Made by a program: the position numbers and the translations under genes. From positions 124,001 through 188,000 of the forward strand of contig NZ_BBZJ01000022.1 of the NCBI RefSeq assembly GCF_001417775.1: DNA of 64,000 bases. The letters are read 5' to 3'. Under the pieces are notes generated by a model. That model was not told where the DNA came from and did no database searches. It saw only the letters and a list, made by a program, of their open reading frames with translations. The DNA is from Streptomyces sp. TP-A0356. GTDB lineage: Bacteria; Actinomycetota; Actinomycetes; Streptomycetales; Streptomycetaceae. This document shows positions 20,401 to 28,004 of this stretch, piece after piece (position 1 is the stretch's first letter; the number at the start of each line of letters is the position of its first letter).

Positions 20401-20967
20401 GGCCAGATTCGCCTGCATGGCGTCCAGCTTCCTGAGCGCCTTCTCCTTGCGCTTGCGGTGCTTGAGGACACCGGCGGCCTCTTCGATGAAGGCGCGGCGG
20501 CCCATGGGATCGGCGTGCAGGACGGAGTCGAGCTGGCCCTGGCCGACGATCACATGCATCTCGCGGCCGATGCCGGAGTCGGAGAGGAGGTCCTGGATGT
20601 CGAGGAGGCGGCAGGTGTCGCCGTTGATCTGGTACTCGCTGCCGCCGTTGCGGAACATGATCCGCGTGATGGTGACCTCGGCGTACTCGATCGGGAGGGC
20701 CCCGTCGGTGTTGTCGATGGTCAGGGACACCTCGGCGCGGCCGAGCGGCGGGCGCCCGGTGGTGCCGGCGAAGATGACGTCCTCCATCTTGCCGCCGCGC
20801 AGGGACTTCGCGCCCTGCTCGCCCATGACCCAGCTGAGGGCGTCCACGACGTTGGACTTGCCCGAGCCGTTCGGCCCCACGACACACGTGATCCCCGGCT
20901 CGAACCGGAGTGTGGTCGCCGAGGCGAACGACTTGAACCCGCGGAGGGTCAGGGCCTTGAGGTGCAC
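17413..20967 (-). CDS. smc: Chromosome condensation ATPase SMC
   Basis: A 1184-residue SMC protein that loads at ParB-parS and organises the chromosome with ScpA and ScpB. Walker A (GPNGSGKSN) is near residue 32. Long coiled coils surround a hinge in the middle (around the LLSGACDDVP and GDLLGAHFAHGGS region). The C-terminal ABC signature is LSGGERSLTAVALL, with Walker B FYVMDEVEAALDD. The GTG at 20967 (VHLKALTLRGFKSF) is the family start. Acylphosphatase lies nearby, as is common in bacteria. Confidence 0.97.
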   Translation of the reverse strand: MHLKALTLRGFKSFASATTLRFEPGITCVVGPNGSGKSNVVDALSWVMGEQGAKSLRGGKMEDVIFAGTTGRPPLGRAEVSLTIDNTDGALPIEYAEVTITRIMFRNGGSEYQINGDTCRLLDIQDLLSDSGIGREMHVIVGQGQLDSVLHADPMGRRAFIEEAAGVLKHRKRKEKALRKLDAMQANLARVQDLTDELRRQLKPLGRQAAVARRAAVIQADLRDARLRLLAHDLVRLREALRAEIADEAALKERKDAAEAELKKALQREALLEDEVRQLTPRLQRAQQTWYELSQLAERVRGTVSLADARVKSATSVPPEERRGRDPEDMEREAARIREQEAELEAALEAAERALEDTVAHRAELERELAIEERRLKDAARAIADRREGLARLNGQVNAARSRAASAQAEIDRLAAARDEAQERAVAAQEEYEALKAEVDGLDAGDADLTERHEAAKRALAEAEAALSAAREAATAAERKRAATQARHEALAMGLRRKDGTGALLGARDRLTGLLGPAAELLTVAQGHEVALAAAFGIAADAVAVTSPASAADAIRLLRKQDGGRAALLLSGACDDVPEQASAAGVPFAADLVRGPAELMPAVRRLLRGIVVVGTLEDAEELVYARPDLTAVTAEGDLLGAHFAHGGSAGAPSLLEVQASVDEAAAELEELAVRCQELADTQRLAGERRKECAALVEELGERRRAAEREKSAVAQQLGRLAGQARGAAGEAERSTAAAARAQDALDKALREVEELAERVAVAEEMPVEEEPDTSVRDRLAADGANARQTEMEARLQVRTHEERVKGLAGRADSLDRGARAEREARARAEQRRARLRHEAAVAEAVASGARQLLAHVEVSLSRAEAERTAAEAVKARREQELTAARTEGRDLKAELDKLTDSVHRGEVLGAEKRLRIEQLETKALEELGVEPAGLIAEYGPDQLVPPSPPAEGEELPEDPEHPRNQPRPFVRAEQEKRLKAAERAYQQLGKVNPLALEEFAALEERHKFLSEQLEDLKKTRADLLQVVKEVDERVEQVFTEAYRDTAREFEGVFSRLFPGGEGRLVLTDPDNMLTTGVDVEARPPGKKVKRLSLLSGGERSLTAVALLVSIFKARPSPFYVMDEVEAALDDTNLQRLIRIMQELQEASQLIVITHQKRTMEVADALYGVSMQGDGVSKVISQRLR

Positions 20968-21178
20968 GCCGCTGGACTCTACCTTCCGCCGGTATCTCAC
21001 TCCATGAACCCGCGGTTTCACCGCTGAACGCGCAGGGCACACCATCCGTTAAAGAGTGTGAAAGGGTGCGCGGGGCAAAGAAAGAAGGGACGCCGAGGCG
21101 TCCCTTGCAACTCTGACACTGAGCGGTTGATACGGGCGGCCCAACCACTGCTCATGCCTTTGTGGAGCGATGCAGTGA

Positions 21179-21382
21179 TCAGGTGAGCGCAGGCTCCGCC
21201 TGGTGTGCGTCGATGCTCTCCATGATCCTGTCGTGAGAAGCGGCAGCCGTCAGCGCGTCGTTCTCCGCCTGGATTCGTCCGAGCTCGGACTCGAGTTCCT
21301 GAACGCGCTGCTGGAGCCGTCGCATCTCGGCGAGGAGTCGCGGGTCGGAGCCGCCGACGTAACCGAGAAGCGCCTTTGCCAT
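21179..21382 (-). CDS. Small conserved coiled-coil protein
   Basis: A 67-residue protein, MAKALLGYVGGSDPRLLAEM followed by a heptad-rich stretch RRLQQRVQELESELGRIQAENDAL. GGAGG lies about 10 bases before the ATG at 21382. It resembles a small actinobacterial protein of unknown role often found near smc. The coiled coil suggests oligomerisation. The upstream 21383-21759 (377 bp) holds no gene I can support; it contains the dyad TTGAC-g-GTCAA at 21534-21544. Confidence 0.75.
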   Translation of the reverse strand: MAKALLGYVGGSDPRLLAEMRRLQQRVQELESELGRIQAENDALTAAASHDRIMESIDAHQAEPALT

Positions 21383-21759
21383 GATGGATGGTCCTCCACA
21401 CTGAGTGACCGACCGAAGCGGTGTGGGTCGTGAGGGATTCGCACCCGCGGTGCTTGGCACTCTGGAGTTTTGCGCCGTTCTTACATGCCAAACAGCTAAG
21501 GTGCGCGGGGCTTTCAGCGTCTCACCAAAAAGTTTGACGGTCAACACGATCACGCCCCGCATTGGCGGGCAACCCGGGGCGCGCGGCCCTGGACGGGCGG
21601 CGCCGCGACTCCTGCGGGCCCCTGTGGACGCGGAGATCATCCTTTGCCGCGGAGCCTGCCACGACGAGCGCTTCTTGGCAACCACCAGGCCCTTTCCGCT
21701 ACGGGCAGGTGCCAGTGGCAGGTCCCTCCGCTTCCGCCGGGCCTCTTCGCGGCTCCGGC

Positions 21760-22041
21760 TCAGCGGACGCCGAAGCCGTCATACCCGCCCCGGGGCGTGT
21801 CCCAAATCTCAGTGACTCCCTCTACCCGCCCGGGTGTGTCGTCGCCCCGGAGCCAGTCCAGGAGGCCCTCACACCCCTCCCGGGAGCCTTCGGCGACCAC
21901 CTGGACCCGTCCGTCGTCCAGATTGAGGGCGAAGCCGCTCAGGCCGCCGATCTCCAGCGCCTTGGCCCGGGTGAACCAGCGGAAACCCACACCTTGGACA
22001 CGTCCGCGTACCCAGGCGATGAGCCGTGCATCGTCGTTCAT
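21760..22041 (-). CDS. acyP: Acylphosphatase
   Basis: A 93-residue acylphosphatase hydrolysing carboxyl-phosphate bonds. It has the phosphate-binding loop GRVQGVGFRWFT, including the catalytic arginine, and the motif GFALNLDDGRVQVVAEG, which supplies the catalytic asparagine. The size matches the family. It lies upstream of the small coiled-coil gene and smc on the same strand. Confidence 0.95.
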   Translation of the reverse strand: MNDDARLIAWVRGRVQGVGFRWFTRAKALEIGGLSGFALNLDDGRVQVVAEGSREGCEGLLDWLRGDDTPGRVEGVTEIWDTPRGGYDGFGVR

Positions 22042-22129
22042 GGGTGCACGCTAACCGGCCAATGTCCCTGTGGGCACTTCCTCCCCTGGCGCCATGCGGT
22101 ACCGTCCCGACCCAATGAATCTCATGTGA

Positions 22130-22151
22130 AACTCACTCGATCGAGTGAGTT
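22130..22151. promoter_or_regulatory. Perfect 22-bp palindrome upstream of the CAP gene
   Basis: AACTCACTCGA followed at once by its exact reverse complement. It ends 31 bp before the ATG at 22183 and just before the ribosome-binding site (AGGAAGG). This is a strong operator candidate for a dimeric repressor or activator. The regulator is unknown. Confidence 0.75.
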
Positions 22152-22182
22152 GCGCTGACCGCAAGACCAGGAAGGCCAGCAG

Positions 22183-23139
22183 ATGGGACGCCACCGACGC
22201 GCCGCCGCCGGACGCGCCGCCTCGGGCCGCGCCACCGGGGTCACACAGAAGCGTGAGACTCCCACGGAGGGCTACGGACCGGAAAACCTCTACGGCTTCG
22301 CCGCCGTCCTGGAGGCCGAGCGGCGCGCGGCGCGCCCGCACCGCAGGAAGAAGGCCGCCACCCCGGTGCGCACGGGCCTGCTGGGCGTCTCCGCGGCCGT
22401 CGCGCTGGGCACGGTGGCCGTCGCCACCGGGGTGCTGCCCGGCGGTAACCACTTCACGGTGAGCGGCGACGCCGGCGACGCGCAGGCCGGCGGCACGACC
22501 CCGTCGGGCTTCGCGACGGAGCAGGGCGGCACGAGCGGCACCGCGAACGACCGCGGGTCCACCTCCACGAGCCGTGACTCCGACCGCTCGGCCACGCCGG
22601 CCGCCACCCCCTCGAACCCCTCGCCCTCGGCGTCCTCGCCGTCGGTGCCGCAGCAACCCACGCGGACGCCGACCCCGACGGCCACGAAGACGACGACGGC
22701 CGCGCCGCCGGCGCAGAAGACCACCGAGCAGCCGGCCACCCCGCCGGTGCACGCGTCCGGGCCGACCGCGGTGGAGGCCCAGGTGCTCCAGCTCGTCAAC
22801 CAGGAGCGGGCCAAGGTGGGCTGCAGCCCGGTGACCGCGAGCAACGCTCTGACGAAGCTGGCGGAGGCGTTCAGTCAGGACATGGCCGCGCGGAGCTTCT
22901 TCGACCACACCGACCCCAACGGCAAGACGCCCTGGGACCGTGCGGCCGCGCTCGGGATAACCGGCCTTGGCGGCGAGAACATAGCCCGCGGCCAGACGAC
23001 CGCCCAGGACGTGATGGACGCCTGGATGAACAGCCCCGGTCACCGGGCGAACATACTGAACTGCAACTTCAGGACGCTGGGCGTCGGTGTGCACTTCGGA
23101 TCCGGCGGCCCCTGGTGGACGCAGGACTTCGGCTATTGA
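22183..23139 (+). CDS. Surface or secreted CAP-domain (SCP/PR1-like) protein
   Basis: A 318-residue protein. A basic N-terminus is followed by a hydrophobic segment at about residues 64-86 (TGLLGVSAAVALGTVAVATGVL). Next is a Ser/Thr/Pro-rich linker of about 100 residues, then a C-terminal CAP domain (VLQLVNQERAKVGCSPV, FFDHTDPNGKTPWDRAAALGI, GGENIARG, WMNSPGHRANILN, WWTQDFGY). The topology suggests membrane-anchored extracellular display. The reading frame is complete, and a mobile element begins within about 10 bp of the stop codon. Confidence 0.9.
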   Translation: MGRHRRAAAGRAASGRATGVTQKRETPTEGYGPENLYGFAAVLEAERRAARPHRRKKAATPVRTGLLGVSAAVALGTVAVATGVLPGGNHFTVSGDAGDAQAGGTTPSGFATEQGGTSGTANDRGSTSTSRDSDRSATPAATPSNPSPSASSPSVPQQPTRTPTPTATKTTTAAPPAQKTTEQPATPPVHASGPTAVEAQVLQLVNQERAKVGCSPVTASNALTKLAEAFSQDMAARSFFDHTDPNGKTPWDRAAALGITGLGGENIARGQTTAQDVMDAWMNSPGHRANILNCNFRTLGVGVHFGSGGPWWTQDFGY

Positions 23140-23159
23140 GATAACCGCAGGTCAGGCGG

Positions 23160-24401
23160 TTAAGCACCCTCCTGGGCCGTGTCCGGGCCGTCAGCCGTGG
23201 GTTCCTCGTCCGCGAAGACGCGATCCACGGCGGCCCGGGTCCGGGTCCCGCTAGACGGCATCAGGTGCGTGTACGTCCGCAGCGTGAAGCCGGGGTCATG
23301 GTGGCCCAAGTACTCGCTGAGAGCCTTGATGCTCTCCCCCGCGTCCAGCAGCACCGAGGCGTAGAAGTGCCGCAGCGCGTGCATGCCGTTGTCCCGTCCG
23401 GTCTCGACGCCCCCGGCCCGAAGTGCCGGCCGCCATACCCGGTCGTTGAAGCGGTTCCGATCCAGCGGCAGCCCCATGGGTCCGGTGAAGATCAGCGATG
23501 CCGTGACGGGCGGACCGTCGAGGGTCTTCCACGGCAGTGTGATCCTCGTGGCCGGGTGCCGCTTGAGGTGACCAGCCAGCGCGAAGGCGACGGACTCAGG
23601 CAGAGGAACCTCACGCTCTTTGCCACCCTTCGGTGGGGCGAACACCGGCCGGGACAGCCGCAGTAACTTGACCTGCCGTACGACGTGCACCACTCCCCCG
23701 AGGAAGTCCACGTCTTCCACGGCCAGGCCGAAGGCCTCACCCTGGCGCAGACCGCACCCGGCCGCGAGGTTGACGAGGGCCTGATAGCGGTCCGGTAGCG
23801 CCGAGCGCACGGCCTTGATTCGTTCGGCAGACCACGGCTTGACCTTGCGAGGCTCCAGGCGCGGCGCCCGCACGGACCGGGCGCTGCACGGGTTGGCCCG
23901 GATGATCCGGTCCTCGACGGCAGCGGTGAAGACCGTGGAGACATGCGCGAAGATGCCACGCCGGTACCCGGCGGAAAGCCCACGATCCTCCAAGGTCCGC
24001 AGCCAGAGCCGCAGATGCGACGGTGTGAAAGACGCCAACGGCCGCGTGCCCAGATACGGGATCGCGTGCAGCCGCAGACGACTTTCCACCGACTCACGGG
24101 TCAGCGGGTCCGTGATCTGCGTGGCCATCCACGCTGTGGCGTACTGCTCGAACGTCACCTTGCCAGCGTCGGGGTCAACGTAGTCGCCGCGCGACATGTC
24201 GGCCTCGATGTGGGCGAGCCACTGCTCGGCCTTGCGCTTCTGCTTGTCCGGGAAGCTCTTGGACTTCTCGGACCCGTCCGGGCCGATGTAGCGGGCTCGG
24301 TAGCGCAGGCCGACTCCGTAACGGGCAGTCTTAACCTTCACGGGCTTGCCATCCGGGCCGGTCTCGACCTTGTACCAGCGGTCTTGAATGTGCCCAGCCA
24401 T
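23160..24401 (-). CDS. int: Tyrosine site-specific integrase
   Basis: A 413-residue phage-type integrase. It has an N-terminal arm-binding region, a SAM-like core-binding domain (about 84-180) and a C-terminal catalytic domain. Catalytic residues are Arg219 (CGLRQGE), His341 and Arg344 (HALRHF), His367 (LGHHDP) and the nucleophile Tyr377 (RTYTHL). The ATG at 24401 overlaps the xis stop (TGATG), so the two are coupled. The stop lies only a few bases from the putative left att site. All catalytic residues are intact. Confidence 0.95.
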   Translation of the reverse strand: MAGHIQDRWYKVETGPDGKPVKVKTARYGVGLRYRARYIGPDGSEKSKSFPDKQKRKAEQWLAHIEADMSRGDYVDPDAGKVTFEQYATAWMATQITDPLTRESVESRLRLHAIPYLGTRPLASFTPSHLRLWLRTLEDRGLSAGYRRGIFAHVSTVFTAAVEDRIIRANPCSARSVRAPRLEPRKVKPWSAERIKAVRSALPDRYQALVNLAAGCGLRQGEAFGLAVEDVDFLGGVVHVVRQVKLLRLSRPVFAPPKGGKEREVPLPESVAFALAGHLKRHPATRITLPWKTLDGPPVTASLIFTGPMGLPLDRNRFNDRVWRPALRAGGVETGRDNGMHALRHFYASVLLDAGESIKALSEYLGHHDPGFTLRTYTHLMPSSGTRTRAAVDRVFADEEPTADGPDTAQEGA

Positions 24402-24592
24402 CAGGCGGCCTCCATCAGATTGTTGACCCAGGCCCGCACGTCTTCGGGGTCGAAGCGGAGATGCCGGCCAACGCGGAAGCCGCGAGGCCCGGTTCCCTTG
24501 CGCCGCCACTGGTAGACGGTTTCGACGGGAACGCCCAGGAGGTCAGCGAGATCCACGGGCGTCAGGTAGCGATCAGGCAGCGTGCGCTTCAT
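24401..24592 (-). CDS. xis: Excisionase (MerR-like helix-turn-helix)
   Basis: A 63-residue protein, MKRTLPDRYLTPVDLADLLGVPVETVYQWRRKGTGPRGFRVGRHLRF, with the winged-HTH excisionase pattern. Xis proteins direct the integrase towards excision. It overlaps int by one base and rep by four, so rep-xis-int is one translationally coupled operon, the pSAM2 gene order. Confidence 0.92.
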   Translation of the reverse strand: MKRTLPDRYLTPVDLADLLGVPVETVYQWRRKGTGPRGFRVGRHLRFDPEDVRAWVNNLMEAA

Positions 24593-26016
24593 GCCGACGC
24601 CTCCCAGTCGTCCGTGTCCGGCAGCTCGGCGAGAGCTTCGCGCGCCGTCTCTCGGTTCAGCCGGATGTCTTGAGCGATCGAGGCGGCGAGCCAGGACTCA
24701 CCGGGGGTGTGGCCCTGCCCGGCGTAGGTCCAGTGGGCGAGCACGAGCGTGGAGCCCTCCGTGTCGTCGAGGTCTTCGGAGAGCCCGCGTTCGCGGCGTT
24801 CCTGCCGGGCGCGGTAGTCGGCGCGGACCTGGCGGAGCGCGCCGAGGGTCGTGGAGTAGCGGCGGGACTTGGTGGAGAAGTGCCCGCGGAAACCGAGCAT
24901 GTGAGCCCATCGCGCCAGCAGCCGTTCCGGGTAGGCGTCGTCCAGGTCCCAGCACGCTTCGATCAGCCGCCGCGTGTGAGCGGGCAGCGGCAGACGGTCC
25001 AGCTCTGATAGCTCCCCGATGCGGTGGTCTACCGTGCCGGTGGTCTCGGCCGCCTTGGTGGCGTACTTGGCCACGTAGGAGGCGACGGCCTGTTCGGTCA
25101 GCTCCTCGTGCTCCAGAGCGCCGATCGGCTGCACGTCCACCTGTGAGCCCCAGCGCAGGGTGCGGGCCGGGTGGTCACCGGAGGCGGCTACGGGGACGGA
25201 GACGCGAGCGGCGGCAGCGGTGATGGCGTCGTCCAGGAGAGCGACCGTGGCCCAGGTCGGCGGGGCGGTGTCCGGGCCGTCCGCGCCGTCGAGGCGCACC
25301 ACTGCGTGGAAGTGGACCGAGCCGCGCTTTTGGAACTCGGCGACCTTGCCGAAGGAGACCCGGCACACCTCGGTTAACGCCGTCTGCGTCAGGCCCGCAC
25401 GGGCGGCGATCTCCCGGCGCAGGTAGATGGTGAAGCGCCGCCACAGGTCCCCGGCGTAGTTGTTGAACAGCACCGCGCCCGCGTAGTCGTAGCGCTCCGG
25501 GTCCAGGGCCGTGCCCAAGGCCGGGTCGTCCTCGGCGTGGGAGCTCCCGCAGCGGCAGCAGCCGGAGTCGGGCCGGTTGTGGACCGGGCCGAACGACGGC
25601 GCGGTGAGGGTGGCGAAGACGCGGGGGTGATCCCGAACCGTCTCGGGCACGTCCTTGCGCTCATCCCCGGTGATCCCGGCCCGGATCAGGTGGTAGGTAT
25701 CCCCCGCGTAGGTCCAGGCGCAGGCCGGGCAGCGGGAGGCCCGCCGGTTGCCGCAGGCGACCCGAAGCATCCCGCCCGGCTCCTGGTCGGTGCTATACGA
25801 GTAGAGGACATCACCGGTGGCGCGGTCACGGGTGACCGTCTCGCCCCGCAGGCGGATCGGGTGAGCGCAGCCGCCGGTACGGCGGATCTGTTCCTGCCAG
25901 CGGTCGAAGCCGGGCGAGTTCGCCACCCGCAGCAAGTCGGCAAGGGTGATCGGGTCAGTGCCCAAAGAGGCCGCAGCGCCAGCCACGACCTCAGGGGCGA
26001 CAGGGAAGGCTGTCAC
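24589..26016 (-). CDS. repSA: RepSA-like rolling-circle replication initiator
   Basis: A 475-residue HUH-family initiator. The metal-binding motif is VHFHAVV (His235, His237), and the catalytic tyrosine motif is VASYVAKY (Tyr314). Cysteine pairs (RCPAC at about 96-100, GCCRCG at about 152-157) are typical of the actinobacterial Rep family. The start is GTG at 26016, overlapping the preceding small gene's stop. Its presence means the element can probably replicate after excision, as pSAM2 does. Confidence 0.92.
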   Translation of the reverse strand: MTAFPVAPEVVAGAAASLGTDPITLADLLRVANSPGFDRWQEQIRRTGGCAHPIRLRGETVTRDRATGDVLYSYSTDQEPGGMLRVACGNRRASRCPACAWTYAGDTYHLIRAGITGDERKDVPETVRDHPRVFATLTAPSFGPVHNRPDSGCCRCGSSHAEDDPALGTALDPERYDYAGAVLFNNYAGDLWRRFTIYLRREIAARAGLTQTALTEVCRVSFGKVAEFQKRGSVHFHAVVRLDGADGPDTAPPTWATVALLDDAITAAAARVSVPVAASGDHPARTLRWGSQVDVQPIGALEHEELTEQAVASYVAKYATKAAETTGTVDHRIGELSELDRLPLPAHTRRLIEACWDLDDAYPERLLARWAHMLGFRGHFSTKSRRYSTTLGALRQVRADYRARQERRERGLSEDLDDTEGSTLVLAHWTYAGQGHTPGESWLAASIAQDIRLNRETAREALAELPDTDDWEASA

Positions 26017-26345
26017 GCGGCCACCGCCACGGGGGCCGTAGACACGAGCGCGGTCAGGCGGGCGACGTACTCCGCGTGCCGCTCCTTGGCACGGTCGCTG
26101 ATCTGGTCCGGCGTGATCCCACCGGGGGTGTACTCGTTGAGGCCGGAGCCGTCGCAGTAGCCGCAGAAGACGGCCAGCGGCTCAGATTCGCCCGCGAAGC
26201 CGGAGCCGTCGCACTTGACGCAGTCGGCCCACGGACGGGAAGTCAGGAAGTACAGACACTCGGCCGGGTCGGCGCACCGAACGCCCATGCAGGCCGGGCA
26301 CCCGCGCTGAAGCGAGATCTGCACCGTGAGGGGGGAAGCAGGCAT
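26013..26345 (-). CDS. Small cysteine-motif protein upstream of rep
   Basis: A 110-residue protein with CPACMGVRC, CVKCDGSG and CGYCDGSG. The last two resemble DnaJ-type zinc-binding repeats. An AGGGAG precedes the ATG at 26345. It is first in the leftward operon and overlaps rep by GTGA. Comparable genes precede rep in other actinobacterial integrative elements, but I know of no proven function. A zinc-binding regulatory or replication accessory role is only an inference. Confidence 0.8.
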   Translation of the reverse strand: MPASPLTVQISLQRGCPACMGVRCADPAECLYFLTSRPWADCVKCDGSGFAGESEPLAVFCGYCDGSGLNEYTPGGITPDQISDRAKERHAEYVARLTALVSTAPVAVAA

Positions 26346-26425
26346 GATGGAAGCTCCCTTCGAGGGACGGGAGCGGCGATCTGACTTGGCGGTTGGGCGC
26401 CGCTCTCGCGTGTTCTGGCTCCTTA

Positions 26426-26465
26426 AGTAGAGCACTACATGTAGTCCTGTACAAGGTACTCTACT
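26426..26465. promoter_or_regulatory. Divergent operator cluster for the KorSA-like repressor
   Basis: An outer inverted repeat AGTAGAG (26426-26432) / CTCTACT (26459-26465) encloses a perfect 12-bp palindrome ACTACATGTAGT (26434-26445). The stretch CTTGTAC-like CTGTACAAG lies beside it. The AT-rich block sits between the leftward replication operon and the rightward repressor gene, where a KorSA-type repressor would control both. Confidence 0.75.
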
Positions 26466-26499
26466 AAGAAACCTCAACTCGAAGGGAGGTCGGGGCAAC

Positions 26500-27228
26500 A
26501 TGGCAAAGATCGGATATGCAGACATCGCCGCTGATCTGCGGAAACAGATGCAAAACGGCACGCTCCGCCCTGGAGACAAGATCCCCTCACTCACGGAGAT
26601 CCAAGAGCGGTACGGCGTCACCGTCACCACCGCGAACCGAGCTTTCAAGCAGCTCAAAGCCGAAGGGCTCACCTACGCTAAGCCCGGAGTTGGCACCGTC
26701 GTAGCCGCACGGCCCCGCACGGCTGCTACTGGAGCCGCACGGCTTGACCGCCTTAACGCCACAGGCAGCCCCTTTGTACCTGAGGAAACTGCCACCGATC
26801 ACATGGCCATGATCCGGGGCTGCAACGACAACGACATCATCGAGCAGCTTCGCATCGAGCCGTACGAAGAGATCGTGATCCGTCGGCGAACCTTTCGACG
26901 CAACGACGTTCCCTATGCATTGGGGCTGTCGTTCATCCATCCGCGTGCGCTGCGGGACGTGCCGGAGATCGCCCAGAGCGGTCCCTTGCAACCGTTCTGG
27001 CAGAAGACCTACACGGAGCGCACCGGCAAAGAGATCACTCGCTCCCCCGAACGGCGGACCGCACGCCTTGCCGCAGGCTACGAACTCGAAGCCCTAGAGG
27101 TACCTGCTCCTCCCAACGCGGCCGTGCCCGTCCTTGTCCTTCACACCACGTTCTACGACGAAGACGGCCCCATTGAACTCTGGGAGGACGTCTATACCCC
27201 GGGCTTCTGGCAGGAGTCCACGCAGTAA
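26500..27228 (+). CDS. GntR/HutC-family repressor, KorSA-like
   Basis: A 242-residue regulator. The N-terminal winged HTH reads YADIAADLRKQMQNGTLRPGDKIPSLTEIQERYGVTVTTANRAFKQLKAEGL, and the C-terminal UTRA-type ligand domain is about 95-235. GGGAGG lies well placed before the ATG at 26500. By analogy with KorSA of pSAM2 it probably represses the rep-xis-int operon and itself, keeping the element integrated. Its codon use is less GC-biased than neighbouring core genes, consistent with transfer. Confidence 0.88.
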   Translation: MAKIGYADIAADLRKQMQNGTLRPGDKIPSLTEIQERYGVTVTTANRAFKQLKAEGLTYAKPGVGTVVAARPRTAATGAARLDRLNATGSPFVPEETATDHMAMIRGCNDNDIIEQLRIEPYEEIVIRRRTFRRNDVPYALGLSFIHPRALRDVPEIAQSGPLQPFWQKTYTERTGKEITRSPERRTARLAAGYELEALEVPAPPNAAVPVLVLHTTFYDEDGPIELWEDVYTPGFWQESTQ

Positions 27229-27625
27229 GAGCGCTCCGTGCTAGGGCGCCGGTTACAGGTTTCTCTACCTCATCAAGCACCCGTCGTCGCTTCGCTCCTC
27301 CGGGCGGGCGCGGGCGGCCGGCGGCGCCCGCGCTCATGTCTCCGCCCCGCTCGGCACCGCCGGCCGCCCACTCCCGCCCAAGAGGCAGGCACACGGAGCA
27401 TGAGGTCAGAACACGTCGTGGCTGGGGCGGTCGGCTCCACGGCTTTACGGAGCCACTTTGGCGCGAGCCTCGCAGATCATGGCCCCAACGTCGTGCTTTA
27501 CCGGGCAGGTCCACAGACTGCCCGACGCGCCGGAAGCTTACGGGGCCATGATCACTCGCGCCAAAGCAGCGCCACCCCAAAGCCGCTACGCCGACCGCGT
27601 GCCCACGCACAGGCTCTAGGACGGG
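27229..27625. other. Gene-free stretch with nested hairpins, possible replication or transfer locus
   Basis: No supported gene. GGCTCC/GGAGCC pair at about 27433-27454. A large interrupted dyad pairs TTTGGCGCGAG (27457-27467) and GATCATGGCCCC (27475-27486) with GGGGCCATGATC (27542-27553) and CTCGCGCCAAA (27555-27565). In its 55-base loop is a further stem CGGGCAG/CTGCCCG. Such structures occur in single-strand origins, double-strand origins or clt sites of rolling-circle elements; which one applies cannot be decided here. Confidence 0.6.
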
Positions 27626-27814
27626 TCGCGTCACCGACCCCGCACCCGACAGCCCTGTCACCCGAATGGCGCAACATCACGTGCCACCCACATGGGTGAG
27701 GATCAAGCTGGCTAGTGCCCCAACCGAGGCAATCCGCGAAAGGGGAACCACATGCGCAGTCGACGAATCCTCGCCGCCGTCATCGCCACGGCAGCCCTCG
27801 CCGGACTCGGCCTC
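27626..27814 (+). repeat. Left arm of a 189-bp identical inverted repeat
   Basis: It matches the reverse complement of 28418-28606 at every base I compared. It spans the promoter region, the RBS (AAAGGGGAACC) and the first 21 codons of the secreted-peptide gene at 27752. Identity stops abruptly inside the signal peptide. Confidence 0.92.
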
Positions 27815-27949
27815 ACAGGCGCCACCGCCGCCACCGCACAGAGTGGCGCAATCAGCCCTGCTCAGTGCAGGCAGGGCGGCGGAACGCCCGATTTTCAGGA
27901 CTTCACCTGCAAGGGCGGTACATACAACGGGCGGTATCTCATCGACTAG
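27752..27949 (+). CDS. Small secreted two-cysteine protein, copy A
   Basis: A 65-residue product. The signal peptide MRSRRILAAVIATAALAGLGLTGATAATA is followed by a short mature part, QCRQGGGTPDFQDFTCKGGTYNGRYLID, with two cysteines that could form one disulfide. It is paralogous to the convergent gene at 28280-28480. The C-(x)-GGGTP...C-x-GG-x-YNG pattern is seen in small secreted hypothetical proteins of actinomycetes; the function is unknown. AAAGGGG precedes the ATG. Confidence 0.78.
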   Translation: MRSRRILAAVIATAALAGLGLTGATAATAQSGAISPAQCRQGGGTPDFQDFTCKGGTYNGRYLID

Positions 27950-27956
27950 ACCTCAC

Positions 27957-28002
27957 AAGGCGCCCCGCAGCCACGCGCCGCGGGGCGCTCCCGCGCGAGC
28001 GT
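27957..28002 (+). terminator. Terminator-like hairpin after copy A, repeated inverted at 28227-28272
   Basis: 46 bp identical to the reverse complement of 28227-28272. It contains GGCGCCCCGC paired with GCGGGGCGCT, 8 bp after the stop codon of copy A. Its twin follows copy B in the same relation. Confidence 0.75.
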
Positions 28003-28004
28003 GC

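Noticed and set aside
17932..21027. Long plus-strand open frame opposite smc
   Set aside because: Antisense shadow; the minus strand has all SMC motifs.
27035..27661. Minus-strand 208-residue frame across the end of the GntR gene and the hairpin region
   Set aside because: No recognisable domain, Arg/Gly-rich composition, and it overlaps the GntR gene on the other strand.
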